A stretch of DNA of 64,000 nucleotides, from the NCBI RefSeq assembly GCF_001518815.1, contig NZ_CP013987.1, positions 847,001-911,000 on the forward strand, read 5' to 3'. Source of the stretch: Pseudomonas oryzihabitans (lineage in GTDB: Bacteria; Pseudomonadota; Gammaproteobacteria; Pseudomonadales; Pseudomonadaceae). Under the pieces are notes generated by a model, which made no database searches, was not told the DNA's origin, and was given only the letters and a program-made list of their open reading frames with translations. Position numbers and translations under genes: made by a program. Below, piece by piece: positions 9,188 to 17,607 of this stretch (positions are counted from its first letter, which is position 1; each line of letters opens with the position of its first letter).

Positions 9188-10153
9188 CTAAAGCGGCCTG
9201 CAGACGGCTGGCTCTTCTCGGAGCCAGGCAATCAGCGGATCGCCCGCTACCGATTTGCGACCATGGGGTGTCACCAGGTAATAGGCGTCGCGTGGCTTGA
9301 CGATGAAGTCCGTCACCCTGATCAGTTGGCCGTCGGCCAGCAGGGGGGCGACCAGGCGATTCCAGCCCAGGGCGATCCCCAGGCCCTGGGTAGCCGCCCG
9401 GATGGTATCGGCATAGTGGGTGCAGCGCAGGCCGATGCGCAGCCGCGGTGGGGTATGGTCCAGGGCGCGGAACCAGGTGCTCCAGGTCATCCAGCCTTCC
9501 AGTGTTGCATCCGAGTCGATGAGCGGGCTCTGGTAGAGGTCCGCGATGGAGCGCGGCGCGGCATGGCTCGCCAGCCATTCGGGTGCGCAGACCGGAAAGA
9601 CCTCTTCGTCGAACAGCAGGGTAGCCGTCCCGTCATCCCAGCTGCCGTTGCCGTAGCGGATGGCCAGGTCGGCCTCGCGATGCAGCGGTGGGACCAGCCG
9701 CAACTGGAGATCGGGCAGCAGTGCCTGCAAGGCCGGCAGACGGGGCATGATCCGCAGATGGGAGAAGGCGCTGGTGCAGGCCAGGACGATCTCGTGCTCG
9801 GCCTGGCCGTCGAGGATCTTGTCGAAGGTCGCCGCGATGCGCTGCAGCGAATCGCCCATGACCAGAAACAGCGCGCTGCCCTCGGGGGTGAGCTGGATGG
9901 CCCTGTGCAGGCGGTGGAACAGGCGGGTATCCAGCAATTCTTCGAGAAAGCGGATCTGCTTGCTCACGGCGGCCTGGGTAACGCCGAGTTCCTGGGCGGC
10001 GACGGTGAAGCTGCCGAGGCGAGCGGCGGCCTCGAACACCAGCAGGGCGTTCATGGACGGAATGAGCCGGCGATAGCCCTTGGAACGTCGCATGGATTCG
10101 GAGCGCTGCATGGGAGCCAGCCTGAGCAGAGGGCGAGCGGTCGCCAGGGTCAT
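9188..10153 (-). CDS. LysR-family transcriptional regulator (GcvA-like)
   Basis: 321-residue DNA-binding regulator. The winged helix is in the N-terminal part: PSMNALLVFEAAARLGSF, then TQAAVSKQIRFLEELL as recognition helix, and the typical RLFHRL after it. An effector-binding domain fills the rest. The start at 10153 is preceded by GAGG 8 bases upstream; ATGs at 10111 and 10093 are alternatives. It lies between the oxygenase operon and the divergent TetR gene, so control of the adjacent demethylation genes is likely but inferred. Known Pseudomonas betaine catabolism is instead controlled by the AraC-type GbdR, which is not seen here. Confidence 0.86.
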   Translation of the reverse strand: MTLATARPLLRLAPMQRSESMRRSKGYRRLIPSMNALLVFEAAARLGSFTVAAQELGVTQAAVSKQIRFLEELLDTRLFHRLHRAIQLTPEGSALFLVMGDSLQRIAATFDKILDGQAEHEIVLACTSAFSHLRIMPRLPALQALLPDLQLRLVPPLHREADLAIRYGNGSWDDGTATLLFDEEVFPVCAPEWLASHAAPRSIADLYQSPLIDSDATLEGWMTWSTWFRALDHTPPRLRIGLRCTHYADTIRAATQGLGIALGWNRLVAPLLADGQLIRVTDFIVKPRDAYYLVTPHGRKSVAGDPLIAWLREEPAVCRPL

Positions 10154-10230
10154 GTCTTCAGCCTCGGATTCACACGGCCATGACCGTCGAGAAGCCAGGA
10201 CTCACCTTCGTGCACAGAAAAAGCGCGGTG

Positions 10231-10252
10231 CTGTACAGTTGCCGGACAGTAT
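10231..10252. promoter_or_regulatory. Candidate operator upstream of the TetR gene
   Basis: CTGTACAG (10231-10238, palindromic) followed by TTGCCGGACAG lies 20-41 bp before the TetR start. The sequence TGTACAG-N-TG recurs in the dgcA/etfB intergenic region at 13134-13143, suggesting a shared operator. Inferred from the motif match only. Confidence 0.4.
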
Positions 10253-10271
10253 TGCACGGGATAAGAGGTCG

Positions 10272-10982
10272 ATGGCGCGACAGAGCAAGGCGCGGGACAA
10301 GGACGCGGACAGTGGCTGGCGGGGTTCGGCCGATGGCTGGCTGGAGGCGGCCTACGAGGCCTTGAAGGAGTCCGGCATCGACGGAGTCAAGGTGATGCCG
10401 CTCGCCAAACGGCTGAAGCTGTCACGAACCAGTTTCTACTGGTTTTTCGAGGATCGGGAGCAATTGCTGGCGGCACTGCTCGAGCGTTGGCGCGACAAGA
10501 ATACCGGCAACCTGATCCGGCAGTGCGAAAGCTATGCGGAAAGCATCGCCGAGGCGATCCTCAACGTCTTCGAATGCTGGTTGGACAACACGCTGTTCGA
10601 CTCCCAGTTCGAGTTCGCGGTACGCAGCTGGGCGTTGCAGTCCGAAGAGGTGGCGGCGGCCATCGCCGCTGCCGACCGCACGCGCATGGCGGCGCTGTCC
10701 ACCATGTTCCGGCGCTTCGGCTACGACGCCGATGGTGCCGACACCCGGGCACGCACGCTGTACCTGACGCAGATCGGCTACATCTCCATGAAGACCGACG
10801 AGGGACTGACCGAGCGCTTCCGGCGTATTCCGCACTACACCAGCATCTTTACCGGCGAGCGGCCTGCCCAACGCGAGCTCGACCGCTTCTTTGGCAAGTT
10901 CGGCTATGCCGAGACCGAGCCTGGAGTCTTCGTACCGCTCAGCGAGACCTTCCGGCAGGCGCCGACAACCGACGAATACTAG
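10272..10982 (+). CDS. TetR-family transcriptional regulator
   Basis: 236-residue regulator. The N-terminal helix-turn-helix reads GWLEAAYEALKESGIDGVKVMPLAKRLKLSRTSFYWFF, broken as AAYEALKESG (helix 1), VKVMPLAKRL and LSRTSFYWFFEDREQLL (recognition helix), the standard TetR pattern at residues 21-66. The C-terminal ligand domain is not diagnostic. ATG at 10272 is chosen because AAGAGG lies 4-9 bases upstream; the frame is open further upstream but without a start signal. The gene is divergent from the LysR gene and convergent with dgcA. A TGTACAG motif in its own promoter and before etfB suggests autoregulation plus control of the ETF/demethylase genes. Confidence 0.86.
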   Translation: MARQSKARDKDADSGWRGSADGWLEAAYEALKESGIDGVKVMPLAKRLKLSRTSFYWFFEDREQLLAALLERWRDKNTGNLIRQCESYAESIAEAILNVFECWLDNTLFDSQFEFAVRSWALQSEEVAAAIAAADRTRMAALSTMFRRFGYDADGADTRARTLYLTQIGYISMKTDEGLTERFRRIPHYTSIFTGERPAQRELDRFFGKFGYAETEPGVFVPLSETFRQAPTTDEY

Positions 10983-10994
10983 GGCGACGATCCT

Positions 10995-11033
10995 CACGCC
11001 CTGGCCCCCGATCCGGAAGCGGGGCAGGGCGTG
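10995..11033. terminator. Convergent terminator between TetR and demethylase genes
   Basis: CACGCCCTGGCCCC (from 10995) pairs with GGGGCAGGGCGTG (ending 11033) with a one-base bulge. It sits in the 59-bp gap between the TetR stop and the demethylase stop. No strong T-run on either side. Confidence 0.55.
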
Positions 11034-11041
11034 CAGCGGCA

Positions 11042-13078
11042 CTACAGGTCCTTCATCAGTCGCAGCGCATCGTAGATCGCCGCATGGGTATTGCGCGCGG
11101 CCACGGCATCGCCGATGCGGAACAGCTGGAAACGCCCGGCCGGGTTGGTGACGATGTTCTGCGGCTTGCCGGCGATCAGGTCCTGGTGCTCCACGGCGCC
11201 ATCGTTCTTCGACTGCGGCCTTAGCTCGAAATAGAGATCGTCCAGCGGCACCGTCCCGTGGTTCACCACCACCTGATCGACCACGCGTTCCTTGTGGACG
11301 GGACCGTAGTCGCTCTTGAAGGTAGCGACCAGCCTGCCATCGCGCCGCTCGACCCGGTCGACGCGGTAGGTCACCGTGAAGGTCACGTCGAGGTCCTGCA
11401 GCGTCCTCATGTAGGGCACCAGGTTCATCGCCATGACTTCGGCGGAAAAGGCGCGGTCGGGGGTGACGATCTCCACGCCGGCGCCGCTCTTGGCGATGAC
11501 TTCCGCGGCCTGCAGGGCGGCATGGTCGCCGGCGTCGTCGAAGATCAGCACTTGGCGCCCGGGTTTGACGTCGCCGGAGATGATGTCCCAGGTCGAGACG
11601 GTGAGGTCGTTGCCCTGGCTGAGGATCTCGGTGTGGGGCAGGCCGCCGGTGGCGACGATCACCACGTCGGGCTCTTCCGCCAGCACCGTATCGGCTTCGG
11701 CCCAGGTGTTGAAGGCGAACTCCACGCCCAGGCGTTCGCACTGGGCCATGCGCCAGTCGATGATGCTGAGCATCTCGCGCCGTCTTTCGTTCTGGGCGGT
11801 CAGGCGGATCTGGCCACCCGGTCGATCGGCCGCTTCGAACACCTTGACGCGGTGCCCGCGTTCGCCGGCTACCCGGGCGGCTTCCAGCCCCGCCGGACCG
11901 GTGCCGACGATCACCACCTTGCGCGGCACCGCCGCCCTGGGGATATCGTGGGGCATGGTGGTCTCGCGGCCGGTGGCGGCATTGTGGATGCAATAGGCCG
12001 CACCGCCCTGGTAGATGCGATCCAGGCAGTAGTTGGCGCCAACGCAGGGGCGGATCTCTTCTTCGCGCTTCTCGATGATCTTGCGCACGATGTGCGGATC
12101 GGTCATGTGCGCCCGGGTCATGCCAATCATGTCGACCTTGCCGGAAGCGATGGCGTGGCGCGCGGTGGCGACATCGGGAATCTTCGCCGCATGGAAGGTC
12201 GGGAAGCCGGTGGCCGAGCGGATCTCGCCGGCGAAATCCAGGTGCGGCGAGTTGCGCATGCCCTGGATCGGGATCACATCGGTAAGGCCCGCATCGGTCT
12301 CGATATGGCCGCGGATCACGTTGAGGAAGTCCACCAGGCCACTGTCCTTGAGCAACTGGGAAATGGTCATGCCTTCATTGGCATCGATACCGCCTGGCAA
12401 CGTCTCGTCGCCGGTGTAGCGAATCCCCACCAGGAAGTCCTCGCCGCAACGCTGGCGAATGCCGCGCAGGATCTCGAAGGTGAAGCGCATGCGGTTTTCC
12501 AGCGAGCCGCCATAGGGGCCGTCCAGAGTGTTGGTCAGCGGCGACCAGAACTGGTCCATCAGATGGCCGTAGGCCTGCAGCTCCAGACCGTCGAGGCCGG
12601 CGTACTTCATGCGCTCGGCGGCGTCGACGTAGTCCTTGACGATGCGCTCGATATCCCAGTCTTCGATCTGCTTGGGAAAGGCCCGGTGCGCCGGTTCGCG
12701 CTCATGGGAGGGCGAGACCACCGGCAGCCAGTCGGCCTTGTCCCAGCGGGTGCGCCTGCCCAGGTGGGTGAGCTGGATCATCACCGCGGCGCCATGCTCG
12801 TGGCATTCGTCCGTCAGGTCCCGCAGCCAGCCCACTACCTCGTCCTTCCAGGCCAGCACGTTGTTGAACACCGGCGGGCTGTCGCGGGAGACGGCCGCCG
12901 AACCGGCCGTCATGGTCAGGGCGACCCCGGCCTTGGCGCGTTCGACATGGTAGGCCCGGTACAGCGCCTTGGGCATGCCGTCCTCGGGATAGGCCGGCTC
13001 ATGGGAGGTGGTGATGATGCGATTGCGCAGGGTCAGGTGCTTGAGCTGGTACGGCTGCAGGAGCGGATCGGTGGACAT
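11042..13078 (-). CDS. dgcA: NADH:flavin oxidoreductase, DgcA/StcD-type N-methyl amino acid demethylase
   Basis: Two-part flavoenzyme of 678 residues of the trimethylamine dehydrogenase/2,4-dienoyl-CoA reductase class. Residues 1-340 form an old-yellow-enzyme barrel (NRIITTSHEPAYPEDG, QLTHLGRRT, DGLELQAYGH). Iron-sulfur ligand region 345-363 has Cys345, Cys351 and Cys363, but Ala348 where trimethylamine dehydrogenase has Cys. The C-terminal part binds FAD/nucleotide (VIVGTGPAGLEAA near 390). It would oxidatively demethylate dimethylglycine or N-methylproline and pass electrons to the ETF encoded divergently. Start 13078 has GGAG upstream. Substrate choice between dimethylglycine and N-methylproline is not decidable here. 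Confidence 0.84.
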   Translation of the reverse strand: MSTDPLLQPYQLKHLTLRNRIITTSHEPAYPEDGMPKALYRAYHVERAKAGVALTMTAGSAAVSRDSPPVFNNVLAWKDEVVGWLRDLTDECHEHGAAVMIQLTHLGRRTRWDKADWLPVVSPSHEREPAHRAFPKQIEDWDIERIVKDYVDAAERMKYAGLDGLELQAYGHLMDQFWSPLTNTLDGPYGGSLENRMRFTFEILRGIRQRCGEDFLVGIRYTGDETLPGGIDANEGMTISQLLKDSGLVDFLNVIRGHIETDAGLTDVIPIQGMRNSPHLDFAGEIRSATGFPTFHAAKIPDVATARHAIASGKVDMIGMTRAHMTDPHIVRKIIEKREEEIRPCVGANYCLDRIYQGGAAYCIHNAATGRETTMPHDIPRAAVPRKVVIVGTGPAGLEAARVAGERGHRVKVFEAADRPGGQIRLTAQNERRREMLSIIDWRMAQCERLGVEFAFNTWAEADTVLAEEPDVVIVATGGLPHTEILSQGNDLTVSTWDIISGDVKPGRQVLIFDDAGDHAALQAAEVIAKSGAGVEIVTPDRAFSAEVMAMNLVPYMRTLQDLDVTFTVTYRVDRVERRDGRLVATFKSDYGPVHKERVVDQVVVNHGTVPLDDLYFELRPQSKNDGAVEHQDLIAGKPQNIVTNPAGRFQLFRIGDAVAARNTHAAIYDALRLMKDL

Positions 13079-13131
13079 CTCGGGCTCTCCGGGCGAACGA
13101 CATCAGGCGTGTTTTCGCTCAATCTGGATTC

Positions 13132-13172
13132 AATGTACAGGTGTGTCAACAAATAAATCTGTCGTGTACATT
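13132..13172. promoter_or_regulatory. Inverted AATGTACA repeat between the divergent demethylase and etfB genes
   Basis: AATGTACA (13132-13139) and its inverse TGTACATT (13165-13172) flank a 25-bp AT-rich centre, 54 bp from the demethylase start and 84 bp from etfB. The left half continues as TGTACAGGTG, matching the TGTACAGTTG upstream of the TetR gene. A divergent-promoter operator for the local TetR regulator is the simplest reading. Confidence 0.5.
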
Positions 13173-13255
13173 TCTCTTGCCGAAGGTGATGGGCTGTGGC
13201 TAGGATTGGCCCATTGCCGGTGGTTGGCATGGCCTCAATAGCCCCAGGAGAGACG

Positions 13256-14005
13256 ATGAAAGTGCTCGTTGCGGTGAAGCGCGCTATCGATCCGAACATC
13301 AAGGTTCGCGTGAAGGCCGACGGCTCCGACGTCGAGCTGACCGGCGTCAAGATGGCGTTGAATCCCTTCTGCGAAATCGCCGTCGAGGAGGCCATCCGCC
13401 TGAAGGAAAGGGGCGTCGCCCAGGAGGTCGTGGTGGTGACGGTCGGCAGCAACGCTGCGCAGGAGCAGTTGCGCACGGCCTTGGCTCTGGGGGCCGACCG
13501 AGCGCTGCTGGTAGAGCTGCCAGGCCCCCTGGAGCCGCTCAACGTGGCCAAGGCGCTCGCCCGGGTGGTCGAGCGCGAGCGCCCAGACCTGGTGCTGTTC
13601 GGCAAGCAGGCCATCGACCAGGAAAACAGCCAGACTGGCCAGATGCTGGCGCAGCTCGCCGGCCTGCCCCAGGCCACCTGCGCCTCGGCCTTGAGCCATG
13701 CAGCAGGGGAATGGATCGTCGAGCGTGAGATCGATGGCGGGCGCCAGACCGTCGCGCTGCGTTCGCCCGCCGTCGTGACGTGCGACCTGCGGCTCAACGA
13801 GCCTCGCTATGCCTCGCTGCCGGCGATCATGAAGGCCAAGAAGAAACCCCTGGAGGTGCTGGATGGCACGGCCCTGGGGGTTGCGACCAGAACCCACACC
13901 CGCCTGCTGGGCGTGCAGCCCCCGATCCAGCGGACGGCGGGCATCCGGGTCCAGTCCGTCGACGAGCTGGTCAGCCACCTCAAACAGCGTGCAGGAGTGC
14001 TCTGA
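13256..14005 (+). CDS. etfB: Electron transfer flavoprotein subunit beta
   Basis: Beta subunit of an AMP/FAD-binding electron carrier, 249 residues. N-terminal MKVLVAVKRAIDPN and the conserved GKQAIDQENSQTGQMLAQL (the partner-recognition and AMP-binding area) followed by DLRLNEPRYASLPAIMKAKKK are diagnostic. ATG at 13256 is chosen over an upstream start because CAGGAG ends 5 bases before it and the family begins here. Its stop overlaps the etfA start (TGATG). It likely accepts electrons from the divergently encoded demethylase and sends them to the quinone pool. This is a dedicated ETF copy, separate from the general fatty-acid ETF expected elsewhere in the genome. Confidence 0.92.
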   Translation: MKVLVAVKRAIDPNIKVRVKADGSDVELTGVKMALNPFCEIAVEEAIRLKERGVAQEVVVVTVGSNAAQEQLRTALALGADRALLVELPGPLEPLNVAKALARVVERERPDLVLFGKQAIDQENSQTGQMLAQLAGLPQATCASALSHAAGEWIVEREIDGGRQTVALRSPAVVTCDLRLNEPRYASLPAIMKAKKKPLEVLDGTALGVATRTHTRLLGVQPPIQRTAGIRVQSVDELVSHLKQRAGVL

Positions 14006-14931
14006 TGTCCAGTCTGATCGTCGTCGAACATCACCTTGGCCAGCTCAAGGCCGCCACGGCAAACGTCATCATGGCGGCCAGGGAGCTGACGCAACCGATC
14101 GAGCTACTGCTGATGGGGCCGGGCGCTTGCGCCGCAGCAGAGCAGGCTGCAGCCTTCGCCGGGGTGGAGCGGGTGCTGGTGGCCGAGGCCCCCGAGTCGT
14201 GTGCGCCCGAAGTCCTGGCCGAGCTGATCGCCAGGCTGGCGGGACGCCGTCCTGGGCATGTGCTGGCCGAGGCGAGCACCCAGGGTCGCAGCGTCCTGCC
14301 GCGCGTGGCTGCCTTGCTGGATGTCGGGATGATCGCCGAGGTCATCGCCATCGACAGCCAGACGGTGTTCCGCCGACCGATCTATGCCGGCAATGCCATC
14401 GCCTGCGTCGAATCCCTCGATGAGGTGCGAATCCTGACCGTGCGCGCGTCCGCTTTCGCCGAGGCGGAGCGATGCGCGACGCCTTGCCCGATCGTGCGGC
14501 TGGAGGAGGCGCTGGCACCGGCCGCGAGTCGTCTCGTCAGCGAGGTGCTCAGCACCAGCGCACGGCCCGAGTTGGGCAGTGCGCGCGTGGTGGTGTCCGG
14601 TGGGCGTGGCCTGGGCAGTCGGGAGAATTTCGCCCTGGTCGAGCGAGTCGCCGATCGACTGGGCGGCGCTGTCGGAGCCTCCCGTGCCGCCGTGGATGCC
14701 GGCTTTGCGGGTAACGACCTGCAGGTGGGCCAGACCGGCAAGCATGTCGCGCCTGACCTCTATCTGGCCGTGGGCATCAGTGGCGCCATCCAGCATCTGG
14801 CAGGCATGAGCGGCTCCAAGGTCATCGTCGCCATCAACCAGGATGGCGAGGCGCCCATCACCCAGGTAGCCGACTACACCCTAGTGGCCGATCTGTTCGA
14901 AGCCCTGCCGGCCCTGGAACGTGCGCTGTAG
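14005..14931 (+). CDS. etfA: Electron transfer flavoprotein subunit alpha
   Basis: Alpha subunit holding the FAD, 308 residues. The C-terminal FAD domain shows [19 protein letters not shown], then [27 protein letters not shown] (split here as GQTGK-VAPDLY and GISGAIQH), and [13 protein letters not shown], all standard for EtfA. Its ATG overlaps the last base of etfB, implying translational coupling. Together with etfB and the demethylase it gives an electron route from N-methyl oxidation to the respiratory chain. Confidence 0.92.
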   Translation: MSSLIVVEHHLGQLKAATANVIMAARELTQPIELLLMGPGACAAAEQAAAFAGVERVLVAEAPESCAPEVLAELIARLAGRRPGHVLAEASTQGRSVLPRVAALLDVGMIAEVIAIDSQTVFRRPIYAGNAIACVESLDEVRILTVRASAFAEAERCATPCPIVRLEEALAPAASRLVSEVLSTSARPELGSARVVVSGGRGLGSRENFALVERVADRLGGAVGASRAAVDAGFAGNDLQVGQTGKHVAPDLYLAVGISGAIQHLAGMSGSKVIVAINQDGEAPITQVADYTLVADLFEALPALERAL

Positions 14932-15049
14932 CGGGCCCTCCTCAAGACCCGGGCGTGCGGGAGCAGGCCTGGCCCCTCTCAACAACAACGCGTTCTTCGA
15001 CTTGATACTGCCAGCAACAACAACACTACAAACGCCGGAGATAGAGCTG

Positions 15050-15931
15050 ATGAATGTTGCACAGAACATCAAACGCAAGGTCCTGGGTCTGGTCGCCGTG
15101 CTGGGCCTGACAGTCGCCAGCCAGGGTATTCACGCTGCCCAGGGACCGGTCCGCATCGGCTGGGTCAACTGGTCGGATGCGGAAATCACCGCGAAGCTCG
15201 CCCAGGCCGCCATCGAGGACCAGCTGAAGCTGCCGGTGAAGATGGTGCAGGCCGACATTGGCATCCAGTTCCAGGCCATGGCCAATGGCAGCATCGATCT
15301 CATTCCCATGGTCTGGCTGCCTACCACCCATGCGGTGTTCGTCGACAAGCACAAGGACAAGCTCACCGATCTGGGCGTGCTCTACGAGGGCAAGCTGGGC
15401 ATGGCGGTACCCGACTCCATTCCCAAGAGCGAACTTTCCAGCGTCGAGGACCTGAAAAAGCCTGAGGTGCGGGCCAAGCTCGAGGGCAAGATCCTCTCCT
15501 CGGAAGTGGGCAATGGCCAGTACAAGCTCACCGAGAAAGCCTTCGACGTCTACCAGCTCAAGGGCTACAAGATCGTCGCCTCGTCCGAGGTCGGCATGCT
15601 CACCGAGATGGATCGCAATCTGAAGCGTGGCAAGTGGTCGGTGATCAATGCCTGGAGCCCGCACTGGATGTTCTCCAAGTGGAAGCTGCGCTATCTCGAC
15701 GATCCCAAGGGCGTCTTCGGTACGGCGGAGCAGATCCATGCCATCGCACGCAAGGATTTTCCGGCCGAGTATCCGAAGATCGCCACCTTCTTCGCCCATT
15801 ACCATCTGCCAGACGGCGACTTGCAGCAGCTGATGCTGCAGGCACGCGAGAGCTCCGCCGACAAGGTCGTGGCCGACTACTACGCCGCCCACAAGCAGAT
15901 GTTCGCCGACATGTTCAATGGCAAGAACTGA
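15050..15931 (+). CDS. Orphan glycine betaine/choline-type ABC substrate-binding protein (OpuAC family)
   Basis: Periplasmic ligand-binding protein of 293 residues with a signal peptide ending near QGIHAAQG. Mature part starts VRIGWVNWSDAEITAKLAQ, typical of the OpuAC/ProX betaine-binding fold; aromatic residues in WVNWSD, MVWLPTTHAVF and INAWSPHWMF could form the quaternary-amine box. No permease or ATPase gene is adjacent. In Pseudomonas, orphan binding proteins such as CaiX and BetX are known to share the CbcWV core transporter, so the same is likely here. Start ATG 15050 has GGAG 9 bases upstream. It lies 118 bp after etfA. Confidence 0.87.
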   Translation: MNVAQNIKRKVLGLVAVLGLTVASQGIHAAQGPVRIGWVNWSDAEITAKLAQAAIEDQLKLPVKMVQADIGIQFQAMANGSIDLIPMVWLPTTHAVFVDKHKDKLTDLGVLYEGKLGMAVPDSIPKSELSSVEDLKKPEVRAKLEGKILSSEVGNGQYKLTEKAFDVYQLKGYKIVASSEVGMLTEMDRNLKRGKWSVINAWSPHWMFSKWKLRYLDDPKGVFGTAEQIHAIARKDFPAEYPKIATFFAHYHLPDGDLQQLMLQARESSADKVVADYYAAHKQMFADMFNGKN

Positions 15932-15997
15932 GCGCCTAGAAGCTGGCTATCCGTCCAATGAGGACGTGCCCGGTCACCCGAGCGCGTCCTGGTTGGA

Positions 15998-17533
15998 TCA
16001 GGACGCGGCCAGAATCTCCAAGGCGCGAGCGCGCGTCAGAGGCTGCCGCATGAGCTGGCTCAGCACCGCGGTGGCACGCTCTCGTTGGCAGGCGACTACA
16101 CCCACTACCAGATCCTCGGCCAGCAACAGGGCGACGAAGGTCTGGTCACCCAGGCTGCCGTCGAGGTGCATGTCATCCCACTGGCGGGGGTGGCCGAGGT
16201 ATTCGTAACGCTTGCCGTGGTGCAGGGTCCAGAAGAAGGGGACGTCGGCATAGGCCTCGGCCTGGCCGAGCAGGTTACGCGCAGCCAGGCGGCCGTGCTG
16301 CTGGGCCAGGCGCCAGTGCTCGATCCGGGTGGGCCGGCCGGCATAGGGGAAGGTGGCCAGGTCGCCAGCGGCGTAGAGGCCTTCCGCGGCCTTGAGCTGG
16401 GCATCCACCGGTATGCTGCCATCGTCCGCCAGAGGCAGGTTGGCGAGGAAAGCCGTCGCCGGAGCGATGCCGGTGCCTACCAGCACGACATCGGCAGGTA
16501 GACGGGTACCGTCCTTGAGTCTGACCTGCCGGACCTGACCTTCGCCTTCGAAGCCCACCACCTCGTGGGGCGCATGAAAGGTGACGCCATTGGCCTCGTG
16601 CAGGGTCTTGAAGTGCTGACCCAGGGTCTCGCCCATCTGTTTGACGAAGGGCAGGGAGGCGGGAGAGACCACGTCCACTGCCAGGCCCTGCTTGCGCAGG
16701 GCGGAGGCGGCTTCCAGGCCGATGAAGCTGGCACCGATGATCACCGCCCGGCCCTCGTCGGGCAGGTCGGCCAGGATGGCGGCCGCGTCAGCGCGGGTCC
16801 GCAACAGGTGGATGCCCTGGAGGTTGGCGCCTGGCACGGCCAGGGGTTTGGGCTCGCCGCCAGTGGCGAGTACGCAACCGTCATAGTCCAGGGTCTGGCC
16901 ATTGCTTAGTTCCAGCTGGCGTACCTGGGCATCCAGGCGCACCACCTCGGCGTGCAGGCGTTCGATGTGCTGCTGACGGAAGAAGTCGGCATCGCGCAGC
17001 GGTGGAGCCTCTTCTGGGGCCTTGTCGCCCTGGAGGACGAATTTGGACAGGGCGGTACGATCATAGGGCTCGCCCGGTTCCTGGCCGATCAGCACAAGGC
17101 GGCCGCCAAAGCCGAACTCACGCAGGGCAGCGGCGGCGGCCGTGCCTGCGGCGCCGGCGCCAACGACGACGAACAGGCGCTCGTCACGCTGGATTTCGGC
17201 CGCTTGTGCGGGCAGTGGCTCGGTACCGACCAGCACCTCGCCATCGCGCACCTCCACCGGGTAGCGCTGCAGGGCATCCAGCGCGGGTGGTTCGCAGAGG
17301 CTGCCGTCATCCACGGCGAAGCTCGCCTTGTGCCAGGGACAGACCAGCCGCCCCTGGCAGACGGCGCCCTCGGCCAGCGGGGCGCCGGCATGGGGACAGT
17401 TGGCCTGAAAGGCCCGCACCTCGTCGCCGACGCGCAGCAGCAGGATGGTGGTGTCTTCGATCTCGACCGCAGTACCGCGGTCTTCACGCAGGTCCGCAAG
17501 GCGCGCGACCGGGTGCAGGGTATTCATGGTCAT
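15998..17533 (-). CDS. Rieske-FAD/NAD oxidoreductase (AIFL-like apoptosis-inducing-factor family)
   Basis: 511 residues joining an N-terminal Rieske domain (CPHAGAPL about residues 46-53, and CPWHKASF about 65-72) to a ferredoxin reductase-like FAD/NAD domain (VVGAGAAGTAAAAAL, RTALSK, VLATGGEPK, VIIGASFIGLEAASAL, YAAGDLATFP). This architecture is seen in AIFL-like oxidoreductases; it could supply electrons to an oxygenase or act as a general reductase. It is convergent with the binding-protein gene and ends at the edge of the demethylation cluster, so membership in the pathway is possible but unproven. A perfect 8-bp hairpin at 15984-16006 overlaps the stop codon. Confidence 0.85.
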   Translation of the reverse strand: MTMNTLHPVARLADLREDRGTAVEIEDTTILLLRVGDEVRAFQANCPHAGAPLAEGAVCQGRLVCPWHKASFAVDDGSLCEPPALDALQRYPVEVRDGEVLVGTEPLPAQAAEIQRDERLFVVVGAGAAGTAAAAALREFGFGGRLVLIGQEPGEPYDRTALSKFVLQGDKAPEEAPPLRDADFFRQQHIERLHAEVVRLDAQVRQLELSNGQTLDYDGCVLATGGEPKPLAVPGANLQGIHLLRTRADAAAILADLPDEGRAVIIGASFIGLEAASALRKQGLAVDVVSPASLPFVKQMGETLGQHFKTLHEANGVTFHAPHEVVGFEGEGQVRQVRLKDGTRLPADVVLVGTGIAPATAFLANLPLADDGSIPVDAQLKAAEGLYAAGDLATFPYAGRPTRIEHWRLAQQHGRLAARNLLGQAEAYADVPFFWTLHHGKRYEYLGHPRQWDDMHLDGSLGDQTFVALLLAEDLVVGVVACQRERATAVLSQLMRQPLTRARALEILAAS

Positions 17534-17607
17534 CTCCCGGCGCTCTCTGGAACGCTCTCCGAATCAAGCTTGCAGATTCGAGAGAACGCAGCGGCGCCGG
17601 GTTCCGC

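Noticed and set aside
11258..13156. 632-codon plus-strand open frame
   Set aside because: Antisense to the DgcA-type demethylase; no domain or ribosome site.
15984..16006. Terminator at the end of the Rieske-FAD gene
   Set aside because: A perfect 8-bp hairpin exists but overlaps the stop codon and has no T-run in either direction.
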